DNA of 64,000 nt from positions 25,976,773 through 26,040,772 of the forward strand of contig NC_019879.2 of the NCBI RefSeq assembly GCF_002234675.1, written 5' to 3'. Positions 1-11,439 of this stretch are shown piece by piece. The position numbers and the translations under genes are program-made. The first letter of the stretch is position 1, and every line of letters begins with the position of its first letter. Under the pieces are notes generated by a model, which was not told where the DNA came from, ran no database searches, and saw only the letters and a list, made by a program, of their open reading frames with translations. Origin of the DNA: Oryzias latipes. Lineage: Eukaryota; Chordata; Actinopteri; Beloniformes; Adrianichthyidae.

Positions 1-281
1 GAAAAACAGTGCAAAGTGTCGCCCAACTAACTATTGGTGCAGTGAAATTCATCTAGGAAAAGATTGGATTACTTGCAGTCATTAAATCCATCTTTGGGAT
101 TCACAAGTGCATTTTCAGTCAATGTGGATGGTTCCAGAAAAAACAAAGAAAAGTCAAAGGTTCCTCTTGATAGTGTTACTAGTCAAGGCAATTGTACCAT
201 CACAGTGCAGAATTGGTGCTCAGACCAGCTGAATTGGTAAAAAAAAAAAAAAACGCGTCAGCTGTTAGACTTCTTAGACCC
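1..281. other. Sequence downstream of rab20, no gene seen
   Basis: This stretch lies 3' of the rab20 stop codon and probably carries its 3' UTR (rab20 reads leftward). I see no minus-strand AATAAA (TTTATT on the plus strand) here, so the polyadenylation site is probably outside the window. There is a short A-run near 240-253. Confidence 0.5.
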
Positions 282-3200
282 TCAGCAGCAGGAGGATCGG
301 ACCCGCTTGCCACTTCCCCTGCAGTCCTCTAGATCCACAGTTGGCGACTCGTGGTTCTCGTGCCTCTTCCTCAGGATGGAAGGCAGCACCAGGTCGAACA
401 GCGTCTCGAACAGAGCGTCCACATTGTAGCCGGTCTTGGCGCTCGTCTCGAAGCACATCTTGTCTGCAGGCAGGCTGCTCTTCTCATCCAGACCTTTGTA
501 GCGCAGTATTCTTCCATAGAGAGCCATCGCGTCCTCACGTGATACCTGTTTGCGGGGAACCACGCCAGAGAGGGAAGTGGGGGAGGCTGGAGGGGTTGGA
601 CAAGCAGACAACACCTGAGGTTCTGTCCTGTCTTCCACAATGTCCGTTTGGTCCTCGGAGAAACTATCAGAGTTTGGGGACAGCTGGGCTTTCGGGTCGG
701 TGAGATCTGCCTTGTTGCCCACTATAGCGTAGATGCAGTCATGGTTGGCGGTATCTGTAAGGGACAGGAAGCGCTCCTCCAGCTCTGAAAGGCTCTGCCA
801 GTTGGTGACATCGTAGGTGAGAATGACTGCGGCTGCGCCCCTGCAGTACATGGAGCCCAAACCGTGGAACTGTTCTCGGCCTGAGGAGACAAGTCAACAG
901 GTAGAACGCTACTTAAAATCCACGACAAACACCAATCTGTACCAAAGATATTTACAGTGGTTCACCTTTAGAAGCGGATATTTTTGTGCAGTTTTGCATT
1001 TTTTTTTTTCTTACAGTGGATTGTGTCCTGCATCCCGATTGTACGGTGGCCCAGAAGGGTCACAACACAACACATTAACTTTATACACAACACACTAACT
1101 TTACACACAACACATTAACTTTACACACAACACACTAACTTTACACACAACACATTAACTCACAACACAACACAATAACTCACAACACAACACAATAACT
1201 CACAACACAACACATTAACTCACAACACAACACATTAACTCATGGCCCAGAAGGGTCACAACACAGTAATGTCACAGTGAGCTGTGGAGGGAGCTGCACG
1301 CGCGCTCCTCTCCTCTCCTTTTTTCCGCTCCGTCCTCTCATACAGGCACGTGCAGTCCCCAACACACACGCACACACAGGACGGAGCGGAAAAAAGGAGA
1401 GGAGAGGAGCGCGCGAGCAGCGACAGAGGGGGGTGTCAGAGCGGAGGGAGGAGTGTGTGTTCATATTGTGTGTGTTTAGAGGAAGGAGAACCGTAGTAAA
1501 GACAAAGTTTCTGGCAACACTGCTGCTAGCTTCTCTTGTAGCAATAACATGCTCCCTCCACAGCTCACTGTGACATTACTTTCTGTTAGGTAGTTAGCTG
1601 CTCAGCCCAGTAGAAATTTCAGAATAAAAGCACTTCAATTGCTGCTTTACTTCCGTTGTGAGTTAATGTGTTGTGAGGTAAGTTAATGTGTTGTGTTGTG
1701 ACCCTTCTGGGCCATGAGTTAATGTGTTGTGTTGTGAGTTAATGTGTTGTGTTGTGAGTTATTGTGTTGTGTTGTGAGTTAATGTGTTGTGTTGTGAGTT
1801 ATTGTGTTGTGTTGTGAGTTAATGTGTTGTGTTGTGAGTTAATGTGTTGTGTTGTGAGCTATTGTGTTGTGTTGTGAGTTATTGTGTTGTGTGTTAAGTT
1901 AATGTGTTGTGTGTTAAGTTAATGTGTTGTGTGTAAAGTTAGTGTGTTGTGTGTAAAGTTAATGTGTTGTGTGTAAAGTTAATGTGTTGTGTGTAAAGTT
2001 AATGTGTTGTGTGTAAAGTTAGTGTGTTGTGTATAAAGTTAATGTGTTGTGTTGTGACCCTTCTGGGCCACCGTACGATTGGTTGTAGGCTACTGTCAAT
2101 CAATCTCCTCCATGTTGTGCATTACATACAGAACACGTTCAACTTGACAAATCTACATAAACCTTTGATTGCAAGCAGACATTTGGTTCATTCTATGATA
2201 CTGACTGGACTTACTTTTTTGGAAAGCTTTGAACTTTGAGAGTGTTTAACCCTTAAACACCGGTGCTTTAGCTCCAGTGAAAATAGTCATGCCCAGCCTA
2301 TTTTCTACGTCACAAATAAGCTCTTTTTCTAAACGGCAACCTTTCTTCTGCTTTTGATTCATGATATGAATAGAGAGATACTCAAAAATACTATTTGAGG
2401 CATAATTTTCTTTAGACACGTCCTCCATTATCAGAAAAATGTCACAAAAAAATGTAAAAACACGATTTTCATCTGAGTGAGTATTTAAATGGTTATAGGA
2501 GAGAAAAGGTGTGCATGCAGTTTTTACACCTCTAAGAGTAAACTATATCTATGAATATGATATTATATTAGTTTTGGGACACTAAAGAATGATTTTTTAA
2601 AGAAATATAAAGTTGTTTTCGCAGCTCTTATCTACCCGGAAGTAAGACGACTCGATCTTAGAGGCACCACTTGTTGCTCTTTGTGGGCATCGCCCATTTC
2701 AACTTAAAGTCGGACTTGGCTGTGCATCCGCAAACATCAGAACTTTTAGCAAAGATGGACGTGCATTAAAAAAAAAAACATTTTGACGATCACCGGTAGC
2801 TCTGCTGAGAAAGTGGGCGTGTCTGTTAGCCTGGGGGCGGTGCTGGCGCAGACTCTTCCTGGAAGGGGCGGTTCCTCACTTTGTGACGTCACAATGTGAC
2901 AACCCACTCATTTTTGTGGATTGGGAGGGGCTGGTGCTCAGAACAAAGGTTTTTATAGGAATACTTAGGGATGCATGAATGGATCAAAAGACCGCTTTGG
3001 GGTTGTTTTTTGTGCGGAATTAACATTGTAATTCACTTAAAAGCTCAAAAAAGTAGATTTTGTTTTATAAAGGCCCTTTAAAGTCAAATGAAATGACTAC
3101 AGTACAACCCACAGGAAGTTAGGAAAATACATAAATGTGTAAAAGTGACAAAGTGACAGTATCAAAGCAAGAAGTGTAAACTTAGTGAGGAGTTTTTTGG

Positions 3201-6200
3201 TCTGAGCAAAATTTGGGCAATAGTGTCTCCAAATGAGTATCTATTGAAACTACATGATGTCTCAGGATGGTTTGAGGCTTTCCATTAAAAACCTTCCCTT
3301 CCTGAATTTGGCATGAAAAAAATAGTTCTGAAGGGTGCAGTTCCTCAAAAGACCACTGGAGGCTGGTGTTAGATGAGTGGAACCATGGAGCTTCAAACTC
3401 TGCTTTGTCCTGCAGTTTCTGGAGGGTGGCTGAAGTTAGACACGGCGCTGATCAACTTATTCGTCCCACTTCAGGCTTCCTTCTTGCCTTTTGGAATCCA
3501 ACAGATTACATCAGAGGCTTTACTTCCCCTCCCACTCAGACCAGCAACCTAAAAACCACATTTCCTTCATTTTCACAAGTTGAAGCAGAAATGAAAAAGG
3601 AAACATGACAGAGCTGTGAACTAATCCATAGAAAAACAAAGCACAGAAGCACAGAGGAGAACATGATCTGGTTCCATGCAGCACGGTGGTCAGAAAACAA
3701 ACTAGTCCTTTGTTTCTGAAGTATGCAGAACTCTTGAAAGAGCACATTGTGAGCAGAAATGTCAACATTCAGCCAATTTGCTTGTTTGTCCTTTAATTAC
3801 GGTTTAGTTGCATGACAAAGCGTGGCTCGGAACATTTCAAAAACATTTTAATTCTTGGTATTTTTGGTCTTAAGTGAAAAAAAAATAGCTGATGCTAAAA
3901 CAAAAACAGTATTTGAGGACTACAGTTTTCCCCGAGTTATCTCAAATATGAAGTAACCATGGTCCATAGAGTTGGGCTCACATCACAAGTCCCCTATCGA
4001 TTTAGCTCATGTAAACAATGAATTTAGTGTCAATAAGATGATGGTGGCTGAAAACTATTTGTCAAAACACTGTGTGAAGGTTGTTCTTCCCTCTAAAGCA
4101 AAAAAAATAAATAAATCTATCAATTCAATGAATAATATCGGTCTTCATGAGGCCTGCACAATTTATCGCATAGCGCAAAAGTCGGCGAAAATTGGGATAA
4201 ATGGTCATCTTAAATGTGCTAAAACAATCTTATGGCAGCTTGAAGTATATAATGAATCAAATAAATCCCTTTATCCATTTGACCAATCGGATGGACTCAT
4301 TTTATGATAGATGTTTGCCTTCTTTGTAGACAAGAGTTGATTGAATTATAATTTATGTTGTGTTGACTCTTATTTAAATTAAACTGTTGCAGTGAAATAA
4401 ATACGTTTATGGTTGTTTTACTGTTTTTTTCATGTATCGCAAGTTTTATCGTCAACGCAATATTGATCATTAATATCGCAAATGGCAGGTTTTCCTCCCT
4501 AATCTTCATTTAAAAGATGCCATTTGGATTCATCTAACGGTATTTCTTTTGTGATTAGATAAAGAAATATTTCTATTAGTTTTCAATGTAATACAATTAT
4601 ATTTTACTAACTTGCATCTATAATTTTATAAAAAGAATTTAACAACCAAAACCATTTTTTTAAATGAATGAATAACTCAATAAATCATAAACTTGCCAAT
4701 CTAAATCTAAAGATTCACAACTCGACTCAGCTTCATCACTACAACGAGAAAAACGGACAATAAAAAATATGAAGACAGATCAGATGAAAATGTTTTAACC
4801 AGGTTGCTAGGATATTCCATTATCTAGTTTTGTACAGCAGGTCCCATTGATCTGCTTTATATTTAAGTGGATACCCATTTTCCATTAACATTAATTACTA
4901 ACCAAGTTTCTTTATTCACTGTGAGCAAAAGAGACCAAGTAGAGACCCCACATGAGAGCTGGTCTGGAAAAACCATGACGTAAGTTTGGAAAAAGACGAG
5001 ATGAGGCGAGTAGAGCCCAGACTTTCTGTCACAACCCCATCATGTGACTCTGAACAGGAACAGGGTATGCAGCTAGAGAGCATGAACTTGACCTCAAGTG
5101 CAACTGAAAGCAAGAAGATTCCACTTCCAATGAGGCGCTGCTGAAAAAACTCAAGTCAAAAGCATCCGATGATCCTCTAAAACCGATTCAGGCTTGGTTT
5201 CACTAAAATAATTGTAACACAAACCAGTTCACAAAGGGTCACAAGGTGAATGAATGCAATGGGAAACCACTCAGTGCTGACACAGTCCCCCCCTTTGCCT
5301 CATCTCAGAGGTTTTACTTTTGAAATGAACAACTACTCACAGGACTTACTGTAACTTTTGATTAAACAAGAATAAAATGTACAGACTTTCTGATTGTTTT
5401 GTAAGCCAGCAGAAAAACGACTGAGATTTGGTTTTTTTAAGGAATCTTTCAGGAGTTAACAGGCTGGATTTAACTCTTTATTCCACACAAAAATAAAGAC
5501 CAGGGCCCAAAGACTTTTGATGGAATAAGCTCCAAAATAAGAGGTATAACTCAACATGTTTATAGTTGAAAATGTTCCAGCTGATCGGTTGACCTGCTTT
5601 TACGGTGTCCTTCTATTACAGAAACTCCTGACAAAAGAATGCTCAGTTTTTCTAAATCTAAAACTAAAAAGGAAAGAACGTTAAATGGTGTATGTATGAA
5701 TGTATGCACTGCATTGTGCTACTTATCTTTTGTTTGCATCAATTCAATTTGCTGACTGTTTATTAGATTTTACAAGCAACACAAATCTGGTTAAATTGCC
5801 CGGCAGAGTCTCCAGCACAATTAGGGTTTGTGGCTTTAATCTGATCCGTTTTACCCAAACCTGCAAAGTGCAAACAGAATACCAAGTTTTGATTTCTAAA
5901 TATGAAAAACTACCCCGGCACCATTTTGAGTTTGATCAAACATGTTTGTATAGTTCGTAAAAATTGAAATAAACTATTGAGCAGATTTTAAGGTCAACCT
6001 TACGACCTCAAGGCAAATATATTAATAGTGAAATGACGGACTGAGTATATTAGCGAGACCTGAATACTTAAACAATTTACGCCCAAAATGAGCAATTATA
6101 GGAAAAAATGAAGTATGAGTGAGAATTTTTCTTAAACACACAAAGGCGTTTATTGGGTCACATTACCCCAAGATTGGGCAATAGAGCACATGACGAAGCA

Positions 6201-6929
6201 TGCAGTGATTTAAGACCAGTTATGTTAAATGCAAGAGATCAAATATTCACATCTTAAAGATCTTATTCTGTGCATTTTTTATATTACCAGATGGCAGATA
6301 TGGCAGCTTTTCTTTGTGACTAAAGTGCTCTCGTTTCAACATTTTCCAATATTGATTTACGCAAAGGTAACTTACAAAAAGGTAAACAAACGTCGAGTTC
6401 TTCTTTCAGGACTTACCAAAAACAGCTTTTTTTTAATATATTTAAATAAATAAAGTGACTTATGTGACAAAGCTGGCGTCTTATTGTGAAGGATTATCAG
6501 GCTGCCCGTCACCTGCCTGATCTTAAATAACATGTTTACTTTTAAATCTGATGATTATATGGCTGAAAGTTTTCAGGCCGTTGTTGTCATGGGACAGGCG
6601 GCCAGGGCGGCCTGAACCGGTGGGTCACATGCTGCTGATTGCCTCAGGTAGAGGCATCACGCGCTACCAGGTAAGCCGTTGGGCAGCCGCGAAAAGGCAT
6701 GATGGGAAAGGTTAGGGGGAAAAAAAGAAGAAAAGTTACCTGCGGTGTCCCATATTGAAATGTTGTAGGGCCCCCACTGTTTGAGGAAAAACGCCCCTCC
6801 GACGGTGCTGGTGGTGTCCTTAAACTTCCTTTCCGTGTACCTGTGGAGGAGCGACGTCTTTCCCACGTGCATGTCTCCCAGCAGAACTACCTTAACGTCC
6901 GGTTTCTTCATCTTTGACACGTCGGGCAT
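282..6929 (-). CDS. rab20: Rab20 small GTPase
   Basis: Two coding exons: 6740-6929 (exon 1) and 282-880 (exon 2). The donor reads GACACCGCAG|GTAACT and the acceptor CTCCTCAG|GCCGAG, which restores WDTAG-REQFHG across the junction. The protein is a Rab-family GTPase. It has the P-loop GDMHVGKTS, switch I TVGGAFF, G3 WDTAGREQF (Arg-Glu-Gln rather than the usual DTAGQE, as in human RAB20), G4 GNKAD, G5 ETSAKT, and a C-terminal SSCC suited to double geranylgeranylation. An in-frame ATG at 6929 gives 262 aa. A second ATG at 6911 (MKKPDVK, 256 aa) aligns with the human start and has A at -3, so either may be used. The protein is longer than human RAB20 (234 aa) because of a Ser/Pro/Asp-rich insert between G4 and G5. 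From family knowledge, Rab20 acts on endosome/phagosome maturation. The 5.9 kb intron is full of transposons. Confidence 0.95.
1041..2076. mobile_element. Nested fold-back (inverted repeat) DNA element in rab20 intron
   Basis: The element begins GTACGGTGGCCCAGAAGGG and ends with its reverse complement. It is flanked by GATT on both sides (1037-1040 and 2077-2080), a likely 4-bp target duplication. The left arm (about 1047-1250) is a tandem array of an ACAACACATTAACT-type unit. The right arm (about 1660-2060) is the same array inverted and roughly twice as long. Inside is a second inverted pair that repeats the GGCCCAGAAGGGTCAC motif (1243-1260 and about 1698-1715). It encloses a further pair (1268-1292 with 1553-1577) and a C/T-rich versus G/A-rich pair (1299-1337 with 1378-1414). 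No transposase is encoded, so it is non-autonomous. The superfamily is not identified. Confidence 0.85.
2270..2488 (+). mobile_element. TTAA-type MITE, copy 1 (3' half)
   Basis: This is the right half of a family found again near 7.3, 17.0, 22.4, 27.5, 38.7, 56.8 and 60.7 kb. Shared blocks are TACGTCACAAATAAGC, the 'CTCCATTATCAGAAAAATG' region and the terminal ATCTGAGTGAG(T)..TTAA. The left part is missing or too diverged to place. Confidence 0.65.
2489..4148. other. rab20 intron spacer, no gene seen
   Basis: Between 2640 and 2950 there is a locally GC-richer stretch containing GTGACGTCACAATGTGAC and several G-runs. It looks like part of another interspersed repeat ending near AAAGGCCCTTTAA at about 3080, but I could not define its ends. 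The rest is AT-rich with no coding signal beyond short chance ORFs. Confidence 0.4.
4149..4501 (-). mobile_element. hAT-like MITE, copy A
   Basis: It starts near AGGCCTGCACAATTTATCGC and ends ...CAGGTTTTCCTCCCTA. It is the reverse-orientation homologue of the element at 43499-43909; both contain TAAATCCCTTTAT, GTTGCAGTGAAAT and TATCG/TATCGC motifs. The flanks GTCTTCAT (4141-4148) and ATCTTCAT (4502-4509) look like an 8-bp target duplication with one change, as expected for hAT transposons. There is no transposase ORF. Confidence 0.75.
4502..6739. other. rab20 intron, no gene seen
   Basis: AT-rich intronic DNA between the hAT-like element and rab20 exon 1. The only ORFs are short and show no conserved motif. 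No RNA gene was recognised. Confidence 0.5.
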
Positions 6930-7292
6930 GATGATCTGATCTGATTCCGTCGGACTTTTCTTTTGTTCCAAAGAAAATGTAAGTTTTCGGTTTAGTTTTT
7001 GTAAATCATGTCTGGCCGCCCGAATATTCCGGTTACAAACATCTTATTATGAAAGCCAGCTGGGGTGTGGAGACGTGATTATCCAGCTTAGGCTCATAGT
7101 TAAATCCGCTGTCTGAGCCTGAACTTCAAAAAGTAACTCAGGTCCAACAGGAAGCAGACGAGAACTGTGGGGTGGGCGGGGCCTTTTCCCTGAGTCTGGT
7201 CTTCCAGGCATAAATCTCCACCGGAAGTCAGTGGTTACCTGAAATTCACCTAAAACGGCCCTATTTTAGTTGTATAATTTTACACAATCCTC

Positions 7293-7585
7293 TTAAGATC
7301 TATTTTGAAAGCATTCCCAGTGGTATTTTAATTGTGATTATGTTGTTTTTAGCCACACACAAAAAAGCTATGTCGTTTTAAAGGACATAGTTTCTGCAGA
7401 GCAGCAGGAGTTCATTAGAAATTCACCTCCGAGTTCTGGGTGGAAGCAAATTCGTTACTATCACCCATAACTGACTGCTCTCTGTTTATTTTACACACTC
7501 TCCAGCTAGCTTACAGTCCCTCACACCCCCAACCTAACATTTTGGGTGCAACAAAAATTGCTAGCAACATTGGCACTATCTATTA
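7293..7585 (+). mobile_element. TTAA-type MITE, copy 2 (5' half)
   Basis: This is the left half of the TTAA MITE family. It begins at CTTAAGATC and contains CATTCCCAGTGGT, GGACATAGTTTCTGCAGAGC, AAATTCACCTCCGAG and CCTCACACCCCCAACCTAAC, all shared with the other copies. It lies just upstream of rab20 (reads leftward), so it could sit near that promoter. Confidence 0.75.
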
Positions 7586-7739
7586 ATATTGTTTTTATTT
7601 TCCCTGTCACAAAAACATTTTGACAGAGTATAAAATTATAGTTTCTCTTTTGAGGACAACAGGTCAATTAAAACCAATGTAGTCATTTGGATTTTAGCAG
7701 TACTTATTGACGGATGCGTACAAAAATCTTTCTTAATAT

Positions 7740-7925
7740 TCCTTAGCAAAACGTACTACTATACTACAATATACTTAGTCTATACTAAAAGTCAGGGAGT
7801 ATACTTGAAGATTACTTTTTATATAATTTCTATATATTGTATACCTAAAATTTTATAATTTAGTCTGAAGAAGTATTTAGTTAGTATACTTCCTTAACTA
7901 AACCAAACTTTCAGAAAGGATGTTC
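7740..7925. repeat. AGTATACT-rich repeat fragment
   Basis: Several AGTATACTT/ACTATACT palindromic motifs are clustered here. A similar cluster occurs near 54.06-54.72 kb, suggesting a shared mobile element whose ends I could not define. Confidence 0.35.
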
Positions 7926-8503
7926 CAGTGTACCCAAAATAGACTTCTTCTCTGGTCCATTTGATGAATGAAAGCAGACTGATGGTCATTTTGAGAAGTT
8001 TTAAAACAATTTTTTATGGTTTCAAGACACAAAGTAAAAAGAAATTACCAGAAGACAATTGTTTTTTTTTTCTGGATTATTGCATATTACGAATATATTT
8101 GTGCAGTGCAAAAACCAAGCAAAAGCCGAAAAGTCCCACTTTAGAAAAATACACCTTTTCGCGTGTTTGTAGCCATTAATTTATAATATATAGCTTTTAG
8201 TATTTTCTACATTTGATTTAAACAGTATTGTGCTTTTCCATTTCTAAAATGTTAACATTTTACTTTAGACAACTGCTGATCCAAGTTCTTTTCAAAATAA
8301 AATGCACCCTGTGTTAAAAAAAATCCTCCTGCTGCAGATTTACTTTTAATTTAAAAAAAAAAGCAAGAAAAAAAAGGTATTGTCTTTGACTTAAGTGTGT
8401 CTTTGTTTATTTCTTTGTTGTTTTTTTAATTATTTATCACACTTTACAGTCACACATTGCATTTTACTTCTATTTTGTGACTGGGTCCTCCAGTTTTCAA
8501 AGA

Positions 8504-9127
8504 ATGAGCGGTTTCAATCCCGCTCCCTCAGTCATCTGTTGTTGTGTTCTTGATCCAGCAAGACTCAATGAAGGCGACGGCATTGCTGCTACTTTGAAGA
8601 GGAACAATGCAAAGTACCATGTTAGCTGTCGGTTGCTCTTCAACAACACCAAGCTGGAAAGAGCAAGGAAGCGGCGATCTGACTGTGGGAGTGAGTTGGA
8701 AGAAAGTCCCGTGAAGCACTGTCGCACAACTCATGACAGGCAAACATGTATATTGTGTGACAAAGTAGCTCCTGTCTCTGACTTGAGACAGGTAATGACC
8801 ATGAACCTAAACGACAAACTCCAGAAGTGTGCTGAAACACTCAGTGATGGGAAGCTTCTGGCAAAACTCAGTGGTGGAGACGCTATTGCACAGGAGCTAA
8901 AGTATCACAGAGTTTGTCTCACAGGTCTTTACAACAAGGAAAAGTCCTACTTGAAGAAAATTGAGAAAAACACTCATGTCTCTCAATCAGAGTCTGATGT
9001 CTTTCCAATTGTACTATCAATATCGTTTATTTTTATATCAGAAAATTACTACTTCTGCAACGCACGTCGTTTGTCACACACGTCAATTTTAAAGAATATC
9101 AAAAGACAGTATCTCGAGAACCAATAG
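8504..9127 (+). CDS. Transposon-derived ORF with two CxxC...KYHxxC modules (fragment)
   Basis: An open frame of 207 codons from the ATG at 8504. The first ~155 residues look like real protein. They hold two similar metal-binding-like modules: one with CCC...NNAKYHVSC near residues 14-45, and one with CILCDK...ELKYHRVC ending near residue 148. A basic linker ERARKRR lies between them. After about 8975 the reading drifts into low-complexity hydrophobic residues, so the original protein was probably longer and this copy is cut. It is intron-free and lies in a repeat-rich spacer. I do not recognise a named family; the layout suggests an accessory or transposase protein of a fish mobile element. 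Function unknown. It could instead be a degenerate exon of a multicopy fish gene. Confidence 0.4.
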   Translation: MSGFNPAPSVICCCVLDPARLNEGDGIAATLKRNNAKYHVSCRLLFNNTKLERARKRRSDCGSELEESPVKHCRTTHDRQTCILCDKVAPVSDLRQVMTMNLNDKLQKCAETLSDGKLLAKLSGGDAIAQELKYHRVCLTGLYNKEKSYLKKIEKNTHVSQSESDVFPIVLSISFIFISENYYFCNARRLSHTSILKNIKRQYLENQ

Positions 9128-9399
9128 AGCTATAGACCCGATTTATGCATCAAAATGTCCGCAATACCCAAATTTATATTCAAGTTTCACTCATTTATAG
9201 GGTCTAAAACCAATAGTTTTAAGGATATTCCAAAAAAACAAAAACATCGGAACGCCATCTTGAATTTCATGGTCGCCATCTTGGATTTTTGCGTGGCCAG
9301 CGGTATTTTTGAAAAGAGTGGACTTTTCAGCATATATGTGGAAAATTTCATGCTTGCATACCTAAGTGAAGTATTCTTATGAAATCTGCAGTTATCTGC

Positions 9400-9564
9400 T
9401 GCACTAAAGCAAGACCCTTCTCCCTCCCCGCCTCCAGTGTGTCTCCACTGATGTGTGAGCATATGTGAATGTCCCAGTGATGGTCAGAGGGGCCTTAGAT
9501 GCGTCCTGGCAGCCCCACCTTTGTGAGTCTGCCCCAGGGCACCTGTGGCTACACAAGTAGTTTA

Positions 9565-9616
<52 letters not shown>
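9400..9616 (+). repeat. Interspersed repeat fragment ending in an (ATT)n tail
   Basis: The stretch from GCAAGACCCTTCTCCC through GATGGTCAGAGGGGCC and TCTGCCCCAGGGCACCTGTGGCTAC resembles a repeat I associate with many fish genomes. It ends in about 18 ATT units (9562-9616), consistent with a microsatellite-type 3' tail of a retroposed element. Confidence 0.55.
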
Positions 9617-9937
9617 GAAATGTAATCAAACTGTGACAAAGCCTAGTCCAAGAAGTCTCCAGATAAAGAACCCTCATGCTACAGTTCTGACAGCAGTGTG
9701 ATGCACTTTTTGTTTCTTCAACACCTACTATTTTTTCAAACAAAATGCGATCGAGATGCTTTCTTTTGCATAAACATGTTATTATTTATGGCTAAATTTC
9801 ACATTCACAAAAGCAAATTTTCTAATAAAAAACCTGATTTCTTTGTGTTCAAACTGGAACTGCAGCAATATTTAAACTTGATTTCAGCTTCAAAAAATAC
9901 AAAAGCTCACAAAACAATTAACATTTGTAAATCTTTT

Positions 9938-9942
<5 letters not shown>

Positions 9943-9991
<49 letters not shown>

Positions 9992-10800
9992 TAGATAGAT
10001 GACTTTATTAATCCCACAATGGGGAAATTTCATTTCTGTGGCAGCAACACGACATTCAGAAATAATCTATATAATATAACATCAATAAAGGACATCACAA
10101 ATGACATTTGTATTAGATCATTAAAAATATTACTAAAATTATTATCAAAAATGAGATTCTTATTAAATAAAGAAATAAATATTAATATTAAATAAATACA
10201 GCTGCAAAAGTGTAAAAAACATGCGGTCTGCAATACATGTAAACTGTAAAAAAACATTATAAATTTTTTCAAAATACAGAAATAACTAATGAAGTTAACA
10301 CCAAAAACAAACAACTGTTCAGGAACAAAAAACAATTTAAAAAACAATTTAAAATTGAAAAACAACAACTACAACAAAAGTAAATGAATCAATGACTAAA
10401 CAGAAAAACACCCCTGGGACCGTGGAGTGTCACTTTGACACGGTGTTGTACAGTCTGATGGCTGTGGGGAGGAATGACCTGCGGTAGTGCTCCTTCTTAC
10501 ACTGAGGGTGCAACAGTCTTGTGCTGAAGGAGATGGTCAGCGCCTCTACAGTTTTGTGAAGGGGGTGGGAGGGGTTATCCATGATGGATGTCAGCTTAGC
10601 TAACATCCTCCTGTCCGCCACCTCCCCAATGGACTCAAGTGTGCAGCCCAGGACAGAGCCGGCCTTCCTAACCAGTTTGTTAAGCCTCTTCAAGTCTCTG
10701 CCTGCACTGCCCCCCGCCCAGCACACAACTCCATAAAGGACCACTGAGGCCTTCACAGTGTCGTAAAAGGTCCTCAGCAGCTGTCTGCACACACATTTTG
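9943..10800 (-). mobile_element. 5'-truncated LINE (L2/CR1-like) with microsatellite tail
   Basis: On the minus strand this reads as the end of a reverse-transcriptase ORF (10430-10792) followed by a 3' UTR. It ends in the tail TCCCCATTGTGGGATTAATAA followed by (GTCT/ATCT)n, seen on the plus strand as (GACA)n/(GATA)n at about 9943-10002. A 3' end made of a short conserved block plus a microsatellite is typical of L2-type non-LTR retrotransposons. Nothing 5' of the RT C-terminus remains. Confidence 0.8.
10430..10792 (-). pseudogene. LINE reverse transcriptase C-terminal remnant
   Basis: About 120 codons are open. They contain the post-RT segment typical of fish L2-like LINEs, with VVLYGVVCWAGGSAGRDLKR, LNKLVRKAGSVLG, the basic RRSFLPTAIRLYN near the end, and a stop after TVSK. 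The endonuclease and RT catalytic YADD region are absent, so this is a dead fragment. Confidence 0.8.
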
Positions 10801-11330
10801 GAATGATAACATATGTTTACTCTCGCATTTTCTCTTTTTATTTTATCTATTTTTTTTCTATATTAAGTTTTATTTTTTTTATTTTTTGTATGTGTTGCTA
10901 ATATTTAGAATCTTTCTAAGAATGTAACACGTTTAATCTGTATTCAGAAGTGTAATTGTTGTTAATTTTTCATTTTGTTGTTCTGTATGTTGCAATTGTT
11001 CAATAAAAAAAAGAAAAAAAAATGCACAGGATACTAACTTACATTCACAAGGATTTGTGGCACAAAAAACTGGATAAAATGGTAATTTGTGGCCACAAAT
11101 GGCAACTTATGCACACAAAATGCTCAATTGATTAAACAAAATTTTGATTTATTTTTATGTCATGTTCAGGATTCCGTAAGATTTCAAATGTTCTGATTTC
11201 CGAGGAGCCCGCGAACGCATCATGTGGATTCAGAGGTAAAGTGGGTGTGTTCTAATGTCGTCAAGCTCATTTACTCCGCCTTTTTCCCCATATATGGATT
11301 GCAAAACGGTTAGGCGTGTCCTTTGGGTCG
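10801..11330. other. Spacer upstream of naxd
   Basis: AT-rich to about 11,190, then GC content rises toward the naxd promoter (11,200-11,440). No coding region seen. Confidence 0.45.
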
Positions 11331-11339
11331 AAGATGGCG
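11331..11339 (+). promoter_or_regulatory. YY1-like site at the naxd 5' end
   Basis: AAGATGGCG matches the YY1 core (AAGATGGCGGC). It sits about 100 bp upstream of the naxd start codon in a GC-richer stretch, a common position for YY1 sites at or just after TATA-less transcription starts. Inferred from motif and position only. Confidence 0.4.
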
Positions 11340-11439
11340 AAGCCAAAGCACTTTAAGTGACGTCAGAGGGGGGTTGGACCAGCAACTGTAGTGTCGAAGA
11401 TATCTTTCCGTAAGGGGGTGAACCAGGTCTGAAATCCTC

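Noticed and set aside
1277-1573. 98-codon frame in the rab20 intron
   Set aside because: Falls in the centre of the fold-back element and follows its C/T-rich inverted repeat.
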